From positions 45,131 to 109,130 of the forward strand of contig CACZJZ010000007.1 of NCBI GenBank assembly GCA_902781655.1: a stretch of 64,000 bases of DNA, read 5' to 3'. Under the pieces are notes generated by a model, which ran no database searches, was not told the DNA's origin, and was given only the letters and a program-made list of their open reading frames with translations. The DNA is from an uncultured Lachnospiraceae bacterium (GTDB lineage: Bacteria > Bacillota > Clostridia > Lachnospirales > Lachnospiraceae). The stretch's first letter is position 1. Every line of letters begins with the position of its first letter. The translations under genes and the position numbers were made by a program. This document shows, in pieces, positions 1 through 7,247 of the stretch.

Positions 1-266
1 GCATAATCCAGATCAGAATCAGACACCGACATGCCCGCCTGGGAGAAATTTGTCCTCGTTGACAGCACCGCGGTTCCATTGTCCGCCTGCAGGTCTGTCA
101 CCGCCTCGCGCGGCGCGTTCAGGTTGGAATTCACCAGCTCCTGGAAGCCGGCCTGCTTCGGCTTAAATCCGCCGTTGTTGATATTGGCAAGATTGTTGGC
201 CACCAAATCCAGTTTATTCTGAGATGCCCTTGCGCCAAGCGCTCCTGTATAAAATGACATATCCAT
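1..266 (-). CDS. flgG: Flagellar basal-body rod protein FlgG-like (partial)
   Basis: N-terminal 88 residues only; the rest lies left of the window. The protein starts MDMSFYTGALGARASQNKLD and has the flagellar rod/hook N-terminal motif (LVANNLANINNGGFK) that forms the D0 coiled coil of the rod. It starts 5 nt after the stop of another rod protein, as in the flgF-flgG (flhO-flhP) pairs of Firmicutes. The start is the ATG at 266; a second in-frame ATG lies two codons later. Calling this copy FlgG and the upstream one FlgF rests on order, since the two families are hard to separate by their N-termini. Confidence 0.85.
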   Translation of the reverse strand, partial: MDMSFYTGALGARASQNKLDLVANNLANINNGGFKPKQAGFQELVNSNLNAPREAVTDLQADNGTAVLSTRTNFSQAGMSVSDSDLDY

Positions 267-271
267 GGCAA

Positions 272-1030
272 TCACAGCCTCCCGACATCGTTGCAGGCAT
301 GACTCAGCACGCCGTCGTACATCTTCAGCATCTGCGCTGCGCTCTGCAGTGCTCTCTGCGCCGTCATCATCGAGGTCATCTCGGCGGTCATGTCGACGTT
401 GGCCTGCTCCACCTGTTTCTGGAGAATCTTCGTGTCCGCCGGAACCGCGATTCTCTCGTTGTCTGTGGAGTACAGTCCGTTATCCTCGCGGTGAAGCGCA
501 CTGTAGTCTTCAAAATCAGCCAGCCCGAGCTTCGCGATTTTCCTTTCCCCGCTGTCCGTGATCGTTCCATCTTCCGAGATTGTAAAATTCTCGTCCGCGA
601 GATGAATCGGATTTCCGTTCTCATCCAGAACATTTCCAAGGTCTGAGAGAACCAGTGTGCCATCGTCCGTGAGCGAGAACTGTCCGTTGCGCGTATACTG
701 CTCCGTTCCGTCAGGTCTCCCGATCCGGAAGAAGCCCTTTCCGCTGATGGCCGCATCCAGCACGTTTCCCGTTTCCTTCAGCGTCCCCTGGCTGTAATTT
801 GTGGTGGTCTCGTCAGCCATGACGATCGGCGTTGTCACCGCCAGATTCTTCCGGGCGCTCTTATCCGTGCGTCCGGTCCGGATCAGCATCTGCTCCTGAA
901 AGGTGCTGTCCGACTGCGTATCGCTTTTATACCCCGGCGTCTCGATATTGGCCATATTTGCCGCAATGACATTCAGATTTCTCCGCTGTGTCAGAAGTCC
1001 GGACGTCAGTTCATAAAATCCCTGATACAT
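272..1030 (-). CDS. flgF: Flagellar basal-body rod protein FlgF-like (FlhO type)
   Basis: A 252-aa rod protein of the FlgE/F/G family. The N-terminal D0 motif (residues 5-40, with NVIAANMANIETPGYK) and the C-terminal partner helix (VDMTAEMTSMMTAQRALQSA, around 215-235) are both present, as needed for packing in the axial rod. The middle has the usual GKGFFRI and YTRNGQFSL blocks of the family. A GAGGAAAG ribosome site precedes the ATG. It follows fliA by 10 nt and precedes the second rod gene by 5 nt, so the three are surely one transcript. The protein is exported by the flagellar type III apparatus encoded upstream. Confidence 0.88.
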   Translation of the reverse strand: MYQGFYELTSGLLTQRRNLNVIAANMANIETPGYKSDTQSDSTFQEQMLIRTGRTDKSARKNLAVTTPIVMADETTTNYSQGTLKETGNVLDAAISGKGFFRIGRPDGTEQYTRNGQFSLTDDGTLVLSDLGNVLDENGNPIHLADENFTISEDGTITDSGERKIAKLGLADFEDYSALHREDNGLYSTDNERIAVPADTKILQKQVEQANVDMTAEMTSMMTAQRALQSAAQMLKMYDGVLSHACNDVGRL

Positions 1031-1040
1031 TTGTCTTTCC

Positions 1041-1808
1041 TCACATCTTCATGTATTTTTTCAACTTGCGGATCGCCTGCGCATGCAGCTGGCTGACCCG
1101 CGGCTGTGATATCTCCATGACATCCGCTATCTGGCTCATGTTAAGATTATCGACATAATACAGCGAAATTATCATCTTTTCTTTATCCTGCAGTCTGTCG
1201 ATGCCCTCTGCCAGCATCCGCGCCGTCTCTCCCTGAAGGAACTGCTTCTCCGGCTGCACCGAGACATCCTCCGTCGGGACCTGGAGCATGAAATCATCTG
1301 TATCTTCATAGGCCATGTCCAGTGACATCACATTGATCATTGTCGTCATGCTCTGGATTTTCTGATATCGCCTCAAATCCATGCCCAGGCTGTCCGCCAC
1401 CTCCTGATTGGTCGGCGTCCGACCGAGGCTATCCGTCATCCGGGCGATCGCATCCTCGATATTTTTCCTGTCACGGTGATAATTGCGCGGCATCCAGTCA
1501 TTCTTCCGCATCATGTCGATGACCATGCCGCGGATGCGCCTCGATATGAAGGTATCGAACTTATTATCCTTGTCGGGATCATACCGGTCAATGCCCTTCA
1601 TGATCTCAATCACGCCCTCGTTGATGATATCCTCCGTCTGTGCGAATCCGAGGTAAAGGTCCCGCATCTGCCAGGCAATGGATTTGACGATATAGAGATA
1701 GCGGAGCGTCAGCTCCTGTCTGACCTCCGGCTCCTTTTTCTCCCGATAGCGCCGGAACAATTCTTCATTGGTCTGTTCTCCGATTGATACGTCAGCGATC
1801 CCCATCAT
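1041..1808 (-). CDS. fliA: RNA polymerase sigma-28 factor FliA (SigD)
   Basis: A 255-aa sigma-70-family factor of the FliA/WhiG class. Region 2 lies at about residues 30-105 (FAQTEDIINEGVIEIMKGID, then FDTFISRRIRGMVIDMMRKNDW), region 3 at about 110-180, and region 4 at about 195-250, with the helix-turn-helix MSQIADVMEISQPRVSQLHA. It directs transcription of late flagellar genes. A fitting promoter exists in this window at 23553-23580. It starts 15 nt after flhA, so early-operon transcription makes its own late sigma factor. Two adjacent ATGs (1808 and 1805) follow GGAGATAGGAG, so the true start may be one codon later. No flgM anti-sigma gene is in the window. Confidence 0.94.
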   Translation of the reverse strand: MMGIADVSIGEQTNEELFRRYREKKEPEVRQELTLRYLYIVKSIAWQMRDLYLGFAQTEDIINEGVIEIMKGIDRYDPDKDNKFDTFISRRIRGMVIDMMRKNDWMPRNYHRDRKNIEDAIARMTDSLGRTPTNQEVADSLGMDLRRYQKIQSMTTMINVMSLDMAYEDTDDFMLQVPTEDVSVQPEKQFLQGETARMLAEGIDRLQDKEKMIISLYYVDNLNMSQIADVMEISQPRVSQLHAQAIRKLKKYMKM

Positions 1809-1823
1809 GACTCCTATCTCCCG

Positions 1824-3992
1824 TCAGGACTTCTCCTCATCATGCTCCAGTCTCAAACTTCCCAGGGACTGGATCTGAACATTGTTCGCGATCTCATTAA
1901 ACGACAGCACTCTCACATTCGGATAAAACTGTCCGATCAGATGATAAAAATGCACCCGCATCACCTGGGATGTCAGAATAACAGGCGTCTGCGACAGCGA
2001 GCGGAATTTCTGAACTGCCTCCGCCACCTGTTTTACAATACTTTGAAGCACGTCAGCCGACAGGGCAAGATAGCTGCCTCCCTCCCCCCGGGTCAGGGAA
2101 GCTGCCATGGCGCGCTCCAGATCGGCATCCAGCGTATAAACCCGGAGGCTTCCGTCCTCCGCGTACATCCTTGTGATGGTGCGTTTCAGGGCAATGCGGA
2201 CATTCCCGACGAGAGTGTCGAGATCCTTCGCCGGCGTGGCGGTGTCGGACAAGCCGGATGCCACGTTTTCGACAATCGTCTCAAGATCCCGGATAGCCAC
2301 CCCCTCCTCGAGAAGCTGCGTCAGTATCTTCTGCAGCAGATTGTAGGAAACAACGTTCGGAAACACCTCAGTCACCAGCTCCGGCGCTGTCTTCTTCAGG
2401 TTATCCACAAGGCGGACCACTTCCTGCCGTGTGATGAGCTCGAATGCATGCTGCCGGATCACCTCCGAGAGGTGGTTGACCATCACCGACAGAGGATCGA
2501 TCACCGTGTAGCCATACAGCTCCGCCTTCTCCCGGTTTTCCGGTCTGATCCACCTGCTGGGGATCCCATACGCGGGTTCAATGGTCTCAATGCCATCGAT
2601 CTCCCGCTCCGCGTGTTCCGGCTCGAGCGCCAGAAAATAATCTGTCAGGATCTCTCCTCTCGCGACCTCTTCTCCCCGGATCCGGATAACATATTCATTG
2701 GTGCCGAGCGCGGAGCTGTCCCGCAACCGGATGGAAGGAACGACGAAACCCATGTCCTGAGCATACTGTCTCCGGAAGATAACAATGCGGCTGATCAGTC
2801 TGCCGCCGACCGACTCATCCGCGAGGGGAATCAGACTGTAGCCGAAGTCAAGCTCAACCGGCTCGATCGTCAGGAGCTGATATACATTGTTGACATCCTT
2901 AAAGTAATCCTCCTCCCGCGCAGGAGTTTCCTCACTCTGGGCCGGAGCGGATTTTGTCTCCTCCGGCTGTGCTTCCTGCTGGGCTTTCTGTATGTTCTTC
3001 AGCGTCCCGGTCTGATATGAGTTCATGTCCCGGCCGATTCTGGGCTGCGAATCCATCTGTCTGTTCAGATAGTATCCGCCCCCGATCAGACCGGCGCTGA
3101 CAATCAGGATCTGCGGAATCGGCATGCCCGGGATCACAGCGAGTACCGCGACGATGATGCCGGAGATGATGAAGGCCCTCGGCTGAGCCTTGAATTCGCC
3201 GGCGATGTCCTCATTCAGAGACCCTCGCGCGGTTGCGCGGGTGACGATCATACCGGTCGCGGTGGAAATCAACAGGGAGGGAATCTGTCCGACCAGACCG
3301 TCGCCGACCGTCGCGATGGAATAGGTCTGTGCGACCGTCGCGAGGTCTCCTCCTCCCTGCACCATACCGATGAGGATACCACCGATCAGATTGATCGCCG
3401 TGGTGATCAGCGACATCGTCGAGTTGCCCTTGACGATCTTGGTTGCGCCGTCCATGGAACCGTAAAAATCCGATTCCCGCTGTACCTTGCTTCTGCGCCG
3501 CGCGGCCTCCTGGTCGTCGATCATGCCGGAATTCAAATCCGCGTCGATAGCCATCTGCTTGCCGGGCATGGCATCCAGACTGAACCGGGCCGCCACCTCC
3601 GCAACTCGCTCCGCGCCGCGGTTGATGACGAGGAAATTCATCAGGACGATGATCAGATAGATGACCAGTCCTACCACGATGTTGCCGCGCAAAATGAAAT
3701 CGCCGAACGCCGCGACAATTCTTCCGGCGCTTCCGCCCTGCGACAGGATATTTCTTGTCGTTGAAACATTGATGCCGAGGCTGAACAACGTGGTCAGCAG
3801 CAGCATGGACGGAAAGATGGAGAACTCCAGCGGATCATGGATCGTCATCGTGATCACGAGGATCATCATGGACAGCGACATGTTGATCAGAATCGCCACG
3901 TCAATCAGAGCGGGCGGCAGCGGTATGATCAGCAGCAGCACGATGACCAGCGCCATGAATACGACTGAATTTTGTAATAGCTTCTTGACCAT
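1824..3992 (-). CDS. flhA: Flagellar export apparatus protein FlhA
   Basis: A 722-aa membrane protein forming the nonameric export gate ring of the flagellar type III secretion system. The N-terminal half (about residues 1-330) has several hydrophobic segments and the conserved cytoplasmic loop with RFSLDAMPGKQMAIDADLNSG (about 145-165). A charged, Q/E-rich linker (about 335-370) leads to the cytoplasmic substrate/chaperone-docking domain (about 375-715). Length is normal for the family. It lies 33 nt after flhB and 15 nt before fliA. In most Firmicutes flhF and flhG come between flhA and fliA; here there is no room for them. The ribosome site is weak, so the exact start is less certain. Confidence 0.95.
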   Translation of the reverse strand: MVKKLLQNSVVFMALVIVLLLIIPLPPALIDVAILINMSLSMMILVITMTIHDPLEFSIFPSMLLLTTLFSLGINVSTTRNILSQGGSAGRIVAAFGDFILRGNIVVGLVIYLIIVLMNFLVINRGAERVAEVAARFSLDAMPGKQMAIDADLNSGMIDDQEAARRRSKVQRESDFYGSMDGATKIVKGNSTMSLITTAINLIGGILIGMVQGGGDLATVAQTYSIATVGDGLVGQIPSLLISTATGMIVTRATARGSLNEDIAGEFKAQPRAFIISGIIVAVLAVIPGMPIPQILIVSAGLIGGGYYLNRQMDSQPRIGRDMNSYQTGTLKNIQKAQQEAQPEETKSAPAQSEETPAREEDYFKDVNNVYQLLTIEPVELDFGYSLIPLADESVGGRLISRIVIFRRQYAQDMGFVVPSIRLRDSSALGTNEYVIRIRGEEVARGEILTDYFLALEPEHAEREIDGIETIEPAYGIPSRWIRPENREKAELYGYTVIDPLSVMVNHLSEVIRQHAFELITRQEVVRLVDNLKKTAPELVTEVFPNVVSYNLLQKILTQLLEEGVAIRDLETIVENVASGLSDTATPAKDLDTLVGNVRIALKRTITRMYAEDGSLRVYTLDADLERAMAASLTRGEGGSYLALSADVLQSIVKQVAEAVQKFRSLSQTPVILTSQVMRVHFYHLIGQFYPNVRVLSFNEIANNVQIQSLGSLRLEHDEEKS

Positions 3993-4025
3993 GGAGAGCG
4001 GTTACTCTTTCTGAATCCGTGTGAT

Positions 4026-5111
4026 CTATTGTGTCTCTCCGGAGCGGAAGATATCCTCACGGCCTTCCTGCCGGTAAATCATAACCAGTATCTCGGCGAC
4101 TGCTCCGAAATATTCCTGAGAAATCGGCTGTCCGATTTCCACGTCCCGGTACAGACCGCGGGCGAGCGGTTTGTTCTCAATCCAGGGGACATTGTTCTGC
4201 TCCGCGGTCTCCGCGATCTTCAGGGCGATATGGTCGAGTCCCTTGGCCACGACATAGGGCGCGGAGGCGTATTTGGTGTCATATTTCAGCGCGACGGCGA
4301 CATGGGTAGGATTGCGGATCACAACATCCGCCTTCGGGACCTCCTGCATCATTCTGCGCTGCGACATCTCACGCTGGATTCTGCGAATCCGTCCCTTGAT
4401 CTCCGGGTTGCCTTCCAGCATCTTGAACTCTTCCTTGACCTCCTGCTTTGTCATCATCATGTCCTTGCGGTACTGATACCGCTGATACATGTAGTCGACT
4501 GCCGCAATCGCCGCGAAGGCCAGGCAGATGCGAGCCACCAGTCCGCAGATCATAGACCAGAGCGCCTCGGCCGCGGCCGCCGGGGCCATGTCAGGCATTC
4601 TCGCGATGTCGGACAGACTATCGCGGATCACGCTGTAACCCATTGCGAACAGAATCACAACCTTCAGGATGTTCTTGAGTGTTTCCATCAGATTCCGGAG
4701 CGAGAACAGTCTCCGGATTCCCTGCAGCGGATTCAGCCGACTAAACTTGGGCCGCACCAGCTTCATGGCAAAGAGAAATCTGGTCTGTGCCCCATGGGCA
4801 ATGATCCCCAGCCCTAATGCCGTGAGCAGGATGGGAAGCGTACAAATTGCCCCGGTCAGGAGAAACTGCTGCACCACAATCCGGTTCAGCGGACTTGTGC
4901 CTGTCTCTCCGACAGACGATAGGATCCAGATAAGAAAGGTGCCAAGACGCTGTCCGATGGTTCGGATCATCCGGTTCAGAACAAAAAAAGTGCCTCCCAC
5001 GACGGCCAGCGTCACAATGTCGCGGCTCTGAAAGACATTGCCTTCCTTTCTCGCCTCACTTAGCTTGTGGGCTGTAGGCTGTTCTGTTTTTTCCTGTCCT
5101 CCCTCTGCCAT
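4026..5111 (-). CDS. flhB: Flagellar export switch protein FlhB
   Basis: A 361-aa export-gate protein that changes substrate specificity from rod/hook to filament proteins. It begins with the family signature EKTEQPTAHKLSEARKEG (residues 7-24), has four hydrophobic segments between about 30 and 205, and keeps the autocleavage tetrapeptide NPTH at residues 267-270. After it comes the cytoplasmic FlhB-CC domain (HVAVALKYD, then LARGLYRDVEIGQPI). It lies 42 nt after fliR. Together with FliK, encoded upstream, it forms the hook-length switch. All key residues are present. Confidence 0.95.
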   Translation of the reverse strand: MAEGGQEKTEQPTAHKLSEARKEGNVFQSRDIVTLAVVGGTFFVLNRMIRTIGQRLGTFLIWILSSVGETGTSPLNRIVVQQFLLTGAICTLPILLTALGLGIIAHGAQTRFLFAMKLVRPKFSRLNPLQGIRRLFSLRNLMETLKNILKVVILFAMGYSVIRDSLSDIARMPDMAPAAAAEALWSMICGLVARICLAFAAIAAVDYMYQRYQYRKDMMMTKQEVKEEFKMLEGNPEIKGRIRRIQREMSQRRMMQEVPKADVVIRNPTHVAVALKYDTKYASAPYVVAKGLDHIALKIAETAEQNNVPWIENKPLARGLYRDVEIGQPISQEYFGAVAEILVMIYRQEGREDIFRSGETQ

Positions 5112-5153
5112 TTGTCCGCTTATTTCTCCCGCGCCTGCACGTCAGTTTTCCGT

Positions 5154-5918
5154 TCAGTGCAGAAAACCGATCATTTGATAGAGCATATCAAACATTCCCT
5201 CATATATTTCCCGCCCCTTGTCCGCCATCGGCGCAAAAAGTAGCAGAATCATCGCAAGTCCGATGATCAGTTTGATCTGAAAGCTGACTACGAAGATGTT
5301 GATCTGCGGAACAACCCTCATCAGAAAGCCGATGGCGATTTCCGACATCAGTTCAATACCCACAATCGGAATGGCAAGCTGCAGTCCCATCACAATGCAG
5401 GTTACAAAATATCTCAGCGTAAAGAGCGGCAGCCCCTCCGCGATCACCACACCGCCGGCTGGGATATCGGCATAAGTCTGAAAGACCAGCTGCAGGAACC
5501 GCACATGCCCGTTTTCCGCGAAAAACAGCAGGACATACATGGCATAATACACATATGTCGAAACCGTCATCTGCGTACCGGTCTGCGGATCATACATCTG
5601 CGCCATGGACAGTCCCATGGAGAAGTCAATGACTGTCCCCGCGAACTGAATGACCATGAATGCCAGCTCGACGCCAAATCCGAGACAGAAACCGACGAAC
5701 AGCTCCTTCACGGCCATCACGGCAAAATCCAGTATTCCAACCGGCGCATGATCCAGTCTTCCCTGATTCCAGACGAATACGGCAAGCGACATCACAAACA
5801 CAAATGCCGCCCTGACCGACGCCGGGATATTGCTGCGTCCCAGCAGCGGATGAAACAGCACCGCACCTGTCATGCGCAGCAGGATCAGCCCGAAAAGGAA
5901 AACCGCCGTATTCAGCAC
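5154..5918 (-). CDS. fliR: Flagellar export apparatus protein FliR
   Basis: A 254-aa integral membrane protein with about six hydrophobic segments, part of the FliPQR core of the export gate. The family block GFCLGFGVELAFMVIQFAGT lies near residue 75-95. I chose the GTG at 5918, because a perfect AGGAGG lies 8 nt before it, inside the end of fliQ. A longer frame from a TTG at 5939 would place that ribosome site inside the coding sequence. It follows fliQ by 4 nt, so the two genes are probably translated together. Confidence 0.92.
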   Translation of the reverse strand: MLNTAVFLFGLILLRMTGAVLFHPLLGRSNIPASVRAAFVFVMSLAVFVWNQGRLDHAPVGILDFAVMAVKELFVGFCLGFGVELAFMVIQFAGTVIDFSMGLSMAQMYDPQTGTQMTVSTYVYYAMYVLLFFAENGHVRFLQLVFQTYADIPAGGVVIAEGLPLFTLRYFVTCIVMGLQLAIPIVGIELMSEIAIGFLMRVVPQINIFVVSFQIKLIIGLAMILLLFAPMADKGREIYEGMFDMLYQMIGFLH

Positions 5919-5922
5919 TGTC

Positions 5923-6189
5923 TCATCCTCCTGACGCAATCAGACCGCAGATTTCGGTGAAGAAATCCTGCAGAGATGTGAGCATGGTTCCGCCGAGTAC
6001 AGCCAGCATCAGGACAATCACCAGCAGCTTCGGCACAAAGGTCATGGTTTGCTCATTAATCTGGGTCGCGGCTTGAAAGATCGCGATGATGATGCCGACA
6101 ATCATGCTGGCCAGGAGCATGGGAAGCGCGAGCTTCATTGCCAGCCGAAAGGTTTGATTAAGCAGATCGAGAATTTCCGTACTGTCCAT
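5923..6189 (-). CDS. fliQ: Flagellar export apparatus protein FliQ
   Basis: An 88-aa protein with two transmembrane segments (about residues 17-40 and 50-72) and the family sequence LASMIVGIIIAIFQAATQINEQ. FliQ assembles with FliP and FliR into the helical core through which flagellar proteins leave the cell. Length is normal (about 89 aa). It lies 43 nt after fliP, and its last codons contain the ribosome binding site of fliR. Confidence 0.95.
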   Translation of the reverse strand: MDSTEILDLLNQTFRLAMKLALPMLLASMIVGIIIAIFQAATQINEQTMTFVPKLLVIVLMLAVLGGTMLTSLQDFFTEICGLIASGG

Positions 6190-6232
6190 CGGTATCCTTC
6201 CTATTGCGCCGCCTCATTTCTCCAAAGTCCCG

Positions 6233-6889
6233 CTATCGGAAGCTGTGAACCAGAGAAGAGAACAGCAGGTCCCACCCGTCGACGGTGATGAACAGCAGCA
6301 GCTTGAACGGCATGGAGACCATTGTCGGCGGCATCATTGCCATGCCCATGCTCATCAGCGTCGTCGCGACGACAATATCGATAAGCAGAAACGGCAGGTA
6401 GAGAAGAAATCCCGCCATAAACGCCCGCTTCAGTTCGCTCGTCATGAATGCCGGCGTCACCACGGTGATGGGATACTTCACAGGGTCGCTCTCTTTCTCA
6501 AGATCCGCCATATCCACAAACTTGTTCAGAGTCGCCGTCTCGGTGTTCCGGAGCATAAATTTCTTCATCGGCGTTTCCGCCCGCTTCATCGCCTGCTCCT
6601 GCGTGATCTCGCCGTCCCGATAAGGGCGGTAAGCCTCCGTATTCACCTCGTTGATCGTGGGTCGCATGATGAACAGAGTCAGAAACAGGGCGCAGCCGAC
6701 GAGAACCATGTTCGGAGGGGTCTGTTGCACTCCCATCGCGGTTCTGGTGAAGGACAGCACGATAATGATCCTCATAAAAGAGGTCATCATGATGACAATC
6801 GACGGCAGCAGTGCTACAAGTGTCACGCTGAGAAGCATGTCCAGTGCCGGAACACTGCCGCCGTTCAGCCCGCTGAGAAGATCACTCAT
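6233..6889 (-). CDS. fliP: Flagellar export apparatus protein FliP
   Basis: A 218-aa polytopic membrane protein, the main subunit of the FliPQR export pore. Family blocks are MTSFMRIIIVLSFTRTAMG (around residues 36-54), QQTPPNMVLVGCALFLT, and near the C-terminus ATTLMSMGMAMMPPTMVSMP. I prefer the ATG at 6889, since an AGGAG lies 10 nt upstream; the ATG at 6898 is too close to it. The gene overlaps the end of fliO by 8 nt. Like the B. subtilis protein (about 221 aa), it lacks the long cleavable signal peptide of enteric FliP. Confidence 0.94.
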   Translation of the reverse strand: MSDLLSGLNGGSVPALDMLLSVTLVALLPSIVIMMTSFMRIIIVLSFTRTAMGVQQTPPNMVLVGCALFLTLFIMRPTINEVNTEAYRPYRDGEITQEQAMKRAETPMKKFMLRNTETATLNKFVDMADLEKESDPVKYPITVVTPAFMTSELKRAFMAGFLLYLPFLLIDIVVATTLMSMGMAMMPPTMVSMPFKLLLFITVDGWDLLFSSLVHSFR

Positions 6890-7247
6890 CTTTCGCATGC
6901 TCCTTCCTGTTCTTCATCTGCTTAAGCACCTGCTGCAGCGCATCCGAAAAGGGCATGCCGGCTGTTCTGCTGCCGGCATCCGGCACAATGTCCGGGAACT
7001 CTCCATCCACCCGGGCCATAAAGCTGACCTCCTGGGCAGACACACCGACGAGGAAGGTTTCCTCCCTCACCTTCACCAGCAGCAGCTGCTTATCCCGTCC
7101 GATCACGATGCTGTCGATCACCTTCATGTAGCGGCCGCCCGCTACTCCCGACATCCTTCGGCCAAGGAATCTGGTCCACCACCAGGCAAGCAGCAGAATC
7201 AGAATTACCGCGACAGTCGCGATCACTGCCTCGACCAGTTTCATCAT
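6882..7247 (-). CDS. fliO: Flagellar biosynthesis protein FliO
   Basis: A 121-aa single-pass membrane protein. One transmembrane helix (residues 6-26, AVIATVAVILILLLAWWWT) is followed by a cytoplasmic domain with the FliO pattern GGRYMKVIDSIVIGRDKQLLLVKV. FliO helps assemble the FliP ring. Its start overlaps the fliY stop by 4 nt (ATGA), and its end overlaps fliP, so fliY-fliO-fliP are translationally coupled. The weak conservation of the family makes position between fliY and fliP a large part of the assignment. Confidence 0.87.
   Translation of the reverse strand: MMKLVEAVIATVAVILILLLAWWWTRFLGRRMSGVAGGRYMKVIDSIVIGRDKQLLLVKVREETFLVGVSAQEVSFMARVDGEFPDIVPDAGSRTAGMPFSDALQQVLKQMKNRKEHAKDE

Noticed and set aside
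5919-5939. TTG start for FliR seven codons upstream
   Set aside because: It would put the perfect AGGAGG inside the gene and overlap fliQ by 17 nt; the GTG at 5918 has ideal spacing.
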